A stretch of 64,000 nt of DNA, taken from Rhodobium orientis. Lineage in GTDB: Bacteria > Pseudomonadota > Alphaproteobacteria > Rhizobiales > Rhodobiaceae. The first letter of the stretch is position 1; the number at the start of each line of letters is the position of its first letter. The notes beneath the pieces are model-generated. The model saw only the letters and a program-made list of their open reading frames with translations. It did not search any database and was not told the origin of the DNA. The position numbers and the translations under genes are program-made. Positions 57,634 to 64,000 of the stretch are shown here, piece after piece. The stretch is taken from the NCBI RefSeq assembly GCF_003258835.1, contig NZ_NPEV01000025.1, forward strand, positions 1-64,000, given 5' to 3'.

Positions 57634-59004
57634 GTGAGGGACACAAGGAACGATACCAAGACCCAGCTCACCGACAGGTTGGAGCAGGCGAGCGTCCTTG
57701 TCGTCGATGACGAGCCGGGGATGCGCAATTTCCTCGTCAAGACGCTGGCGCCCTATTGCCAGTTCGTGGCCGAGGCCGCCGAGGCCGAGGCGGCGGGCGC
57801 GCTGCTTGCCGAACGGCATTTCGACGTCATGATCCTCGACAACATGATGCCCGGCCGCAAGGGCATCGACTGGCTGGCCGAGCAGCGCTCGAAGGGCGGC
57901 TTCACCGACACCATCATGGTCACCGCCTTCGCCGACCTGGAAACGGCGATCGAGGCGATGCGGGCCGGCGCCGCCGACTTCGTCTTGAAGCCGTTCCGCT
58001 CCAACCAGCTCCTCAACGCGGTGCGCCGCTGCATCCAGATGGCGCAGCTCCGCCGCGAGAACATGTTGTTGAGGCGCGAGCTGGAAAGTGCCGATATCGG
58101 CCGCCGCCGCCGGCACCAGTTGATCGGCAGCTCGCCGGCCATCGTCGCCGTGCGCGAGACGCTTTCCCGCATCAAGGACGTGACGACGCCGGTGCTGATC
58201 ACCGGCGCCTCGGGCACCGGCAAGGAGGTGGCGGCACGGCACCTGCACGCGGCGTCCAACCGCGCCGGCATGCCGTTCGTGCCGATCAACTGCGCGGCGA
58301 TCCCCTCCGACATGATCGAGATCGAGCTGTTCGGCCACGTTCCCGGCGCCTTTCCGGGGGCCAAGGGCCCGCGCGAGGGGCTGCTGCCGTCGGCCCAGGG
58401 CGGCACGGTGTTCCTCGACGAGGTGACCGAGCTCGACGCCTCGGCGCAGTCGGCGCTGCTGCGCGTGCTCGACGACGGCATCGTCCGGCCGGTCGGCACG
58501 GAGCGCACCATCCAGCTCGACCTGCGCTTCGTGCTCGCCACCAGCAAATGGCTGGAACAGGAGGTCGCCGAGGGCCGCTTCCGCGAGGACCTCTTGTTCC
58601 GCATCAACGTTGTCGAGATACGGATGCCGCCGCTCGCCAAGCGTGAGACCGACGTCGTGGAGCTGGCCGAGCTGTTCCTGACCGAGATCGCCGCCCGGCT
58701 CGGCCTGCCGCCGCTTGAGATCGATGCCGCGGCGCGCGCGGCCATGCTGCGCTATGACTGGCCCGGAAACATCCGCGAATTGCGCAATTTCATCGAGCGC
58801 TCGCTGATCTTCGGCCGCTTCCCGCTGGAGACGCTGGCGCCGGTGTCCCAGGACGGCGATCAGATCGAGCCGCTCGACCAGGTCGAGCGCCGCCTGATCC
58901 TGCGCGCCCTGGAAGCCGTCGGCGGCAACCGGTCGGAGGCGGCGCGGCGCCTCGGCGTGTCGCGCAAGACCATCGACCGGAAATGCACGGCCTGGGGGAT
59001 TTAG
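57634..59004 (+). CDS. NtrC-type response regulator with variant GAFTGA loop
   Basis: A 456-residue regulator. The receiver is at about 18-140 (VVDDEPG, D69 in VMILDNMMPG, KPFRSNQ). The AAA+ domain at about 160-390 has Walker A GASGTGKE at 191 and Walker B GGTVFLDEV. A Fis-type helix-turn-helix is at the C-terminus (GGNRSEAARRLGVSRKTIDR). The sigma-54 contact loop reads GAFPGA (residues 238-243, bases 58345-58362) instead of GAFTGA. The start is a GTG at 57634. It is four bases upstream of its kinase partner. It may control the OFA transporter gene downstream. Confidence 0.88.
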   Translation: MRDTRNDTKTQLTDRLEQASVLVVDDEPGMRNFLVKTLAPYCQFVAEAAEAEAAGALLAERHFDVMILDNMMPGRKGIDWLAEQRSKGGFTDTIMVTAFADLETAIEAMRAGAADFVLKPFRSNQLLNAVRRCIQMAQLRRENMLLRRELESADIGRRRRHQLIGSSPAIVAVRETLSRIKDVTTPVLITGASGTGKEVAARHLHAASNRAGMPFVPINCAAIPSDMIEIELFGHVPGAFPGAKGPREGLLPSAQGGTVFLDEVTELDASAQSALLRVLDDGIVRPVGTERTIQLDLRFVLATSKWLEQEVAEGRFREDLLFRINVVEIRMPPLAKRETDVVELAELFLTEIAARLGLPPLEIDAAARAAMLRYDWPGNIRELRNFIERSLIFGRFPLETLAPVSQDGDQIEPLDQVERRLILRALEAVGGNRSEAARRLGVSRKTIDRKCTAWGI

Positions 59005-59007
59005 GCC

Positions 59008-60981
59008 ATGCTGCCGCGGGTGTTCCGCTCGGTACGGGTCCGGCTCCTGGTCATCGCGCTGCTGCCGATGCTGGTGCTGCTGCCGGTGATGCTCGGCAGC
59101 ACGATGCTGCGCTGGTCCGGCAAGATCGACGACATCCTGATCGCCAAGGTCAATGGCGACCTCACGATCGCCGACCAGTATCTCGGCCGGCTGTTGGAAA
59201 ATTCCGGCGAACGGCTCGACGCGCTGGCCCAGTCGGTGGCGCTCCAAGCGGTGCTGGGCGACGCAGCGGCGCGGGCGGCCTTCATCGAGGAAAAGCGCCG
59301 GGCGCTCGGGCTCGATTTTCTTTACCTGACGACGGGGCGCGCCGGCCCCGGCGGCTTTGAGGTCGGCGCTTGGCCTGTGGTGCGCGACGCCCTCGCCGGC
59401 CGGCGCCGCAGCGTCGTCGATATTTTCGGCCCCACCGAACTGGACGCGCTGTCGCCGGGACTTGCCGAGCGCGCGGCGATCCGGCTGGTGGAGACGCGGG
59501 CAGCAGTCCCGACCGAGCGCACGGCGGAGACCCGCGGCATGGTCATCCATTCCGCCGCCCCCGTCGCGCTTGCCGACGGCAGCCGGGCCGCCCTCGTCGG
59601 CGGGCTGCTGCTCAACCGCAACCTCGATTTCATCGACACCATCAACGCCCTCGTCTACCGCGAGCGCAGCCTGCCGGAGGGCAGCCAGGGCACCGCGACC
59701 CTGTTCCTGGAGGACGTGAGGGTCTCCACCAATGTGCGCCTGTTCGAGAACGTGCGCGCGCTCGGCACGCGGGTGTCGGCGGCGGTGCGGGCGCGGGTGC
59801 TGGGCGAGGGACAGGTCTGGCTCGACCGCGCTTTCGTCGTCAACGACTGGTACATCTCAGGCTACGAGCCGATCGTCGACAGCCACGGCAAGCGCGTCGG
59901 CATGCTCTATGTCGGCTTCCTGGAAGCGCCGTTCCAGCAGGCCAAGACCACTTCGGTGCTGGCCCTGACGCTGGTCTTCCTGCTCATCGCGGCGCTGTCG
60001 GTGCCGATCTTCCTGCGCTGGGCCGGCCGCATCTTCCTGCCGCTCGAACGCATGACCCAGACCATTGCCCGGGTCGAGGCCGGCGACCTCGACGCCCGCA
60101 ACAACGTGCATGACGGCGACAACGAGATCACCCGGGTGGCGGGGCATCTTGACGGGCTTCTGGACCAGCTCCAGGAGCGCGACCGGCAGCTTCGCGACTG
60201 GGCCGGCCAGCTCAATCAAAAAGTGGAAGAGCGCACCAAGGACCTCAAGGAGACAAATCGCAAGCTGGAACGCGCGACCGAGCGGCTGATCATGTCAGAA
60301 AAGCTTGCCGCCGTCGGCGAGATCACCGCCGGCGTCGCCCACGAGATCAACAACCCGATCGCCGTCATCCAGGGCAACCTGGAAGTGGCCCGCACCCTGC
60401 TCGGCGACGAGACGGACAAGGTCAAGACCGAATTCCGCCTGATCGACGATCAGGTCTACCGCATCGGCTCGATCGTCTCCAAGCTGTTGCAGTTCGCGCG
60501 GCCGTCGGAATATTCCGGCGCCGCCAACGTCATCTCGCCGGCCGAGGTGGTGCAGGACTGCCTGGTGCTCACCCGGCACCAGACCGAGGCGGCGGAGATC
60601 GAGACGGTGACCGATTTCACCTCGGACCGCTCCGTGCTGATGGCGCGCACCGAATTGCAGCAGGTGGTCGTCAACCTGGTCCTCAACGCCGTCCACGCCA
60701 TGCCGGACGGCGGCCGGCTGACGCTCCAGGTCCGCGATGCCGAAGACGGCGCCAGGGGCGTCGCCATCGTCGTCGAGGACAGCGGTATCGGCATGCCTCC
60801 CGACACGCTGAAGCGCATCTTCGATCCGTTCTTCACCACCAAGCAGGCCCAGGGCACCGGCCTCGGCCTCTCGATTAGCCAGACGCTGGTGTCGCGCGCC
60901 GGCGGACGCATCACGGCGGCCTCGACGCCCGGCCAGGGCAGCCGCTTCACAATTTTTCTCCCCGAAAGCGAAAACGCCTGA
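59008..60981 (+). CDS. Sensor histidine kinase (DctB-like) for the NtrC-type regulator
   Basis: A 657-residue inner-membrane kinase. Helix 1 is at residues 11-32, a large periplasmic sensor (single Cache-like) at about 35-305, helix 2 at about 313-337, HAMP and a coiled coil at 345-435. HisKA has H445 (GVAHEINNP). HATPase has NLVLNAVHAM, VEDSGIGMP and GTGLGLSIS. The ligand is probably a small carboxylate such as formate or oxalate, given the neighbours. The NtrC-type regulator stop lies three bases before this ATG. Confidence 0.9.
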   Translation: MLPRVFRSVRVRLLVIALLPMLVLLPVMLGSTMLRWSGKIDDILIAKVNGDLTIADQYLGRLLENSGERLDALAQSVALQAVLGDAAARAAFIEEKRRALGLDFLYLTTGRAGPGGFEVGAWPVVRDALAGRRRSVVDIFGPTELDALSPGLAERAAIRLVETRAAVPTERTAETRGMVIHSAAPVALADGSRAALVGGLLLNRNLDFIDTINALVYRERSLPEGSQGTATLFLEDVRVSTNVRLFENVRALGTRVSAAVRARVLGEGQVWLDRAFVVNDWYISGYEPIVDSHGKRVGMLYVGFLEAPFQQAKTTSVLALTLVFLLIAALSVPIFLRWAGRIFLPLERMTQTIARVEAGDLDARNNVHDGDNEITRVAGHLDGLLDQLQERDRQLRDWAGQLNQKVEERTKDLKETNRKLERATERLIMSEKLAAVGEITAGVAHEINNPIAVIQGNLEVARTLLGDETDKVKTEFRLIDDQVYRIGSIVSKLLQFARPSEYSGAANVISPAEVVQDCLVLTRHQTEAAEIETVTDFTSDRSVLMARTELQQVVVNLVLNAVHAMPDGGRLTLQVRDAEDGARGVAIVVEDSGIGMPPDTLKRIFDPFFTTKQAQGTGLGLSISQTLVSRAGGRITAASTPGQGSRFTIFLPESENA

Positions 60982-60983
60982 TT

Positions 60984-61175
60984 TGGACAAAATGTCGCAC
61001 TTACGCGCATGCCGTGCGGACGGAATGGACAAGATGTCGCAATTGACCCGGCAGAGCCACTTTCAATCGGCCGTATTGTCCATCTAACCTATTGTATTAT
61101 TTATATAATTTTATTGACAGATCAAGGCATCTCCGGCCAAGAATCCGCCGATGCGTGCAATGACACGTTGTCGCA
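60984..61175 (+). promoter_or_regulatory. Three operator-like repeats upstream of the OFA transporter gene
   Basis: The motif GACA-N3-TGTCGCA occurs three times before the OFA gene: TGGACAAAATGTCGCA (60984-60999), TGGACAAGATGTCGCA (61026-61041) and GACACGTTGTCGCA (61162-61175). The first two are 42 bases apart, four helical turns. Each has GACA/TGTC dyad symmetry. A TATAAT lies at 61104-61109 between the second and third copies; no clear sigma-54 promoter (GG-N10-GC) was seen. Confidence 0.6.
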
Positions 61176-61236
61176 AACGGCAGCCGACGGGCCTCCGCCC
61201 GCCAGGAGCTGCCGATCAACAAGGGAGGAAAGGCTC

Positions 61237-62967
61237 ATGAGCAACGCCCATTCCGGCGGCGCGCCGGGGTTCCTGCGCAAGGAACACATCGTCGCCAAGC
61301 CCGGCTTCAATCGCTGGCTGGTTCCGCCGGCGTCCATCGCCATCCATCTGTGTATCGGGTCCGTCTACGCCTGGTCCGTGTTCAATCCCGCGCTGACCCG
61401 CGAACTCGGCGTCGTCGCCCCGGCGGCAGATGACTGGAACCTGAGTTCGGTGGTCTGGATCTTCTCCGTCGCCATCGTTTTCCTCGGCCTCGCCGCGGCC
61501 TTCGCCGGCAAATGGCTGGAAGACGTCGGCCCGCGCATGGTCGGCGTCGTCGCCGCGTTCCTGTGGGGCGGCGGCTTCGTCATCGGCTCCTTCGGCATCA
61601 TGACGCACCAGCTCTGGCTGATCTATCTCGGCTACGGCGTCCTCGGCGGCTGCGGCCTCGGCCTCGGCTACGTCTCGCCGGTCTCGACCCTGATCCGCTG
61701 GTTCCCGGACCGGCGCGGCATGGCGACCGGCATGGCCATCATGGGCTTCGGCGGCGGCGCCATGATCGCCGCCCCGGTCAAGGGCTGGCTGCTCGCCCTC
61801 TATGCCAAGGCGCCGGAATATCTCGGCGCCCGCGACGCCATCGACACCGTCGTCGAGGGCGGCCGGGTGTTCGCCACGACGGCCGCCGGCAAGGTCGAGG
61901 TGGTGATCGCCTCGGCGCAGCAGGCGGCGAACCTCCCGGGCGGCGGCGAAGCCGGCGTCTATGCCGTCGGCACCGGCAACACCGGGGCGGCGGCGACCTT
62001 CCTGACCCTTGGCATCGTCTATTTCATCGTCATGGTCATCGCCGCCTTCAGCTACCGCGTACCCGCCGAGGGCTGGAAGCCGGAAGGCTGGCAGCCGAGC
62101 CCGGTCGCCTCCGGCATGATCACCCACAAGAACGTCCATATCGACCAGGCGCTGAAGACGCCGCAGTTCTGGCAGCTCTGGATCATGCTGTGCTTCAACG
62201 TCACGGCGGGCATCGGCGTCATCGGCGTCGCCAAGACGATGATGTCGGAGATCTTCGGCACCACGATGCCGCTGGTGGTGACGGCGGCCTTCGCCTCGAC
62301 CTACGTGCTGATGATCTCGGTCTTCAACATGGTTGGCCGGTTCTTCTGGGCCTCGACCTCCGACTATATCGGACGCAAGGCCACCTATATGTGCTTCTTC
62401 GTCCTCGGCACCCTGCTCTACCTGTCGATCCCCTACTTCGCCACTGAGGGAGCGTCGGACCCGTCGATGATCTACCTGATCGGCTTCTACGCGGCGACCA
62501 TGGTCATCTTCTCCATGTATGGCGGCGGCTTTGCCACCGTGCCGGCCTATCTCGCCGACATGTTCGGCACCATGCATGTGGGCGGCATCCACGGCCGCCT
62601 GCTGACCGCATGGTCGACGGCCGGCGTGCTGGGGCCGCTGGCGATCACCTCGCTGCGCCAGATGTCGGTGACCAACGCCATCCAGGATCTGGGAGCCAAG
62701 GTCGATCCGGCCGCCTTTGCCGAGAAGTTCGGCGCGCCGATCGCCCAGCTCGAGGAACTGGTGGCGGCAAAGACGGTGACCATCGCCAAGCTGATGGAAA
62801 TCGCGCCGGCCGGCACCGTCGATCCGACGCCGAGCCTCTACAACACGACCATGTACGTCATGGCCGCGTTGCTGGTGATCGCCTTCTTCGCCAACCTGTT
62901 CCTGAAGCCGGTGAAGGAGCATCACCACCACGACGAGCCCGAGCTCGCCGCCATCCCGGTGGAGTGA
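61237..62967 (+). CDS. OFA (oxalate/formate antiporter) family MFS transporter
   Basis: A 576-residue membrane protein of the OFA family: GFNRWLVPPASIAIHLCIGS, VYAWSVFNPALTREL, GVLGGCGLGLGYVSPVSTLI and GGGFATVPAYLADMFG. It has two six-helix halves. Extra segments of about 50-60 residues lie between helices (GARDAIDTVVEGGRV...) and before the last helix, so it is longer than OxlT (about 420). The histidine-rich tail (EHHHHDEPEL) may bind metal. It probably transports formate, oxalate or another small carboxylate, supporting the fds operon. A strong AGGGAGG site precedes the ATG. Confidence 0.87.
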   Translation: MSNAHSGGAPGFLRKEHIVAKPGFNRWLVPPASIAIHLCIGSVYAWSVFNPALTRELGVVAPAADDWNLSSVVWIFSVAIVFLGLAAAFAGKWLEDVGPRMVGVVAAFLWGGGFVIGSFGIMTHQLWLIYLGYGVLGGCGLGLGYVSPVSTLIRWFPDRRGMATGMAIMGFGGGAMIAAPVKGWLLALYAKAPEYLGARDAIDTVVEGGRVFATTAAGKVEVVIASAQQAANLPGGGEAGVYAVGTGNTGAAATFLTLGIVYFIVMVIAAFSYRVPAEGWKPEGWQPSPVASGMITHKNVHIDQALKTPQFWQLWIMLCFNVTAGIGVIGVAKTMMSEIFGTTMPLVVTAAFASTYVLMISVFNMVGRFFWASTSDYIGRKATYMCFFVLGTLLYLSIPYFATEGASDPSMIYLIGFYAATMVIFSMYGGGFATVPAYLADMFGTMHVGGIHGRLLTAWSTAGVLGPLAITSLRQMSVTNAIQDLGAKVDPAAFAEKFGAPIAQLEELVAAKTVTIAKLMEIAPAGTVDPTPSLYNTTMYVMAALLVIAFFANLFLKPVKEHHHHDEPELAAIPVE

Positions 62968-62974
62968 AACGGAG

Positions 62975-63000
62975 CGGGGCGCCTCTCACGAGGCGTCCCG
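62975..63000 (+). terminator. Rho-independent-type hairpin after the OFA transporter gene
   Basis: An 11-base stem (CGGGGCGCCTC/GAGGCGTCCCG, one G-T pair) with a TCAC loop is followed by TTTCCC, eight bases after the transporter stop codon. It is a good terminator of the formate locus. Confidence 0.75.
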
Positions 63001-63287
63001 TTTCCCATTCGGCCCGGTCTGCCGGACCCTTGGGACCGGTTTTCCCGATCTTGCCCGATCGCAATCCGATGCCGCCGGTTGATCCCGGCGGCATCGCCGT
63101 TTGCGGCGGCGCCCATGCCGGTGCCCCTGGCCCGCTGATGCGTCCGACCACGGAAAAGCTGCGGGTTCCCGCCGAACAGGCCCGAGCCGGCCGCGCGGGT
63201 CGTCGCGTCGCATGTGTCAACATGTTTTGACACTTACCCCCGTTTCTGAGTAAAGCGGATAGGACGCTTTTTCATGCAGCGACGCCG
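63001..63287. promoter_or_regulatory. Upstream region of the isochorismate synthase gene with palindromic operator
   Basis: The 287 bases after the OFA terminator contain no gene. A perfect inverted repeat, GTGTCAA-CATGTT-TTGACAC (63214-63233), sits 55 bases before the gene start. Its right arm includes TTGACA, a consensus -35 box (63227-63232), so a protein on the palindrome would block it. The matching -10 is weak (TAAAGC near 63251). No classic Fur box was recognised. Confidence 0.5.
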
Positions 63288-64000
63288 ATGCCCGTTTCCA
63301 ATCTGCTCGACCGGACCCCTCTGCCCATCCCGCGCGCCGATCCGCTGGCGCCGCTGGAACATGCGATTTCCGCGGCCATGGACGCCATTGCGGCCGTGCC
63401 CGCCGGGCGACTCGTCAGCCTGACCGTCGACCTGCCGAACGGTCTTCCCTCCATCCATCCCGGTGGCGACTGCCGCTGGCTGTCGCCCGATGCCGACTGC
63501 GCGCTATATGCGGCCGGAGAAGCGTTCCGCATCGCCCTTGCCGATCCGGACGCCTTCGAGGCCCATCGCACCGCCTGGACCGCCCTCGGCGCGGTCGACG
63601 CCTCGCCGCTTGCCTTCTGGACCATGCCGCCGGCCCTCGACCCGGCCCTGCCGGAACTCTGGGTGCCACGCGTGCTGCTGCGGCGCGGGCAAGGCCGCAC
63701 GACCCTGACGGTGAGCCTCTTGCGCGGCGCGGTCCCCGTTCCTGTCGCCGCCCTGCGCTGGCTGGAAGACGCCCGCACCCTCCTGGACGGCGGAACTGAG
63801 GGCGGCTTCCCGGCGATTGCCGCCCGCATCCCCGGCTCCGACCTTGCCGACTGGTCCGACCGCGTTTGCCGCACCACGGCTGCGATCGCCGAGGGACGGC
63901 TGGCAAAGGCCGTTCTCGCCAGAAAACTCACGGTCCGCCTCGCCGGCCGCGCCGATGCCAGGGCGCTGGCCGACCGGCTGGCGACGCTGCACCCATCCTG
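63288..64000 (+). CDS. Isochorismate synthase (EntC/DhbC/MenF family), 3' end outside window
   Basis: The first 237 residues of a chorismate-using enzyme. The N-terminal domain includes WLSPDADCALYAAGEAFRIA. The start of the conserved chorismate-binding core is visible as DWSDRVCRTTAAIAEGRLAK plus AVLARKLTVRL, typical of EntC, DhbC and MenF. The enzyme converts chorismate to isochorismate for catecholate siderophores or menaquinone. The palindromic operator upstream favours a regulated siderophore locus, but the rest of the operon is not in the window. The ATG at 63288 is chosen by conservation; the gene runs off the right edge without a stop. Confidence 0.8.
   Translation, partial: MPVSNLLDRTPLPIPRADPLAPLEHAISAAMDAIAAVPAGRLVSLTVDLPNGLPSIHPGGDCRWLSPDADCALYAAGEAFRIALADPDAFEAHRTAWTALGAVDASPLAFWTMPPALDPALPELWVPRVLLRRGQGRTTLTVSLLRGAVPVPVAALRWLEDARTLLDGGTEGGFPAIAARIPGSDLADWSDRVCRTTAAIAEGRLAKAVLARKLTVRLAGRADARALADRLATLHPS

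Noticed and set aside
57445-59550. 701-residue leftward open frame
   Set aside because: Antisense of the NtrC-type regulator and kinase genes; composition is Gln/His/Arg-rich and domain-free.
61042-61236. Sigma-54 promoter before the OFA transporter gene
   Set aside because: No GG-N10-GC pair with the right context was found, although an NtrC-type regulator is nearby.

Overview
This window is a high-GC, gene-dense bacterial chromosome segment. It most likely comes from an alphaproteobacterium of the order Hyphomicrobiales. Supporting this are an alphaproteobacterial SOS box (GAAC-N7-GAAC) before an imuA-imuB-dnaE2 cassette, an fdsGBACD-type NAD-dependent formate dehydrogenase, ExoD and OFA family proteins, and a palindromic repeat of the type that encodes 'VIAGLDPAIH' in this order. 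I see no rRNA, tRNA, CRISPR array or transposase. The species is not identified.

Region 1-5.4 kb holds housekeeping and regulatory genes: a DsbA-fold isomerase, a GntR regulator, a membrane-anchored monooxygenase-fold protein, a cold-shock protein beside a DEAD-box helicase, and a 3-hydroxyacyl-CoA dehydrogenase. Region 5.4-13.9 kb looks like one signalling and polysaccharide module. A HlyD-type protein, a processive family-2 glycosyltransferase and a receiver/zinc-ribbon/degenerate-GGDEF protein are transcribed leftward. Divergent from them are a hybrid sensor kinase with two receivers, a response regulator and an Hpt protein. Region 13.9-18.3 kb pairs a polar amino acid ABC transporter with an N-carbamoyl-D-amino acid hydrolase and a divergent RpiR regulator.

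Region 18.3-29.5 kb is the most unusual part. A tightly overlapping leftward operon encodes Mrp/Mnh antiporter subunits (E, F, G, an MbhD-like protein, B, C), one protein with two fused MrpD/NuoM modules, NuoH-, NuoB-, NuoC- and NuoD-like proteins, a NuoI-type ferredoxin domain fused to a GltD-type NAD(P)H/FAD oxidoreductase, and a ferritin-like protein. The content and order resemble archaeal Mbh/Mbx (MBS) complexes more than ordinary bacterial complex I.

Region 29.8-35.8 kb carries a TRAP transporter, an HMG-CoA-lyase family enzyme, a class III CoA-transferase and a divergent LysR regulator, probably one uptake-and-cleavage pathway. Region 35.8-43.6 kb holds trmO, a hicAB toxin-antitoxin pair, the SOS mutagenesis cassette (dnaE2 contains a translated palindromic repeat) and an AT-rich orphan membrane protein gene that looks foreign. 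Region 43.5-50.6 kb holds a PepSY/two-component/cytochrome b561 module, a photolyase, a glycine-zipper lipoprotein, an ExoD protein and a cation exchanger.

Region 50.6-63.0 kb is a formate locus: a LysR regulator, formate dehydrogenase with its sulfurtransferase, an NtrC-type regulator with a changed GAFTGA loop, its sensor kinase and an OFA family (oxalate/formate) transporter preceded by three copies of a shared operator-like motif. The right edge cuts the start of an isochorismate synthase gene, probably the first gene of a siderophore locus, behind a palindromic operator.
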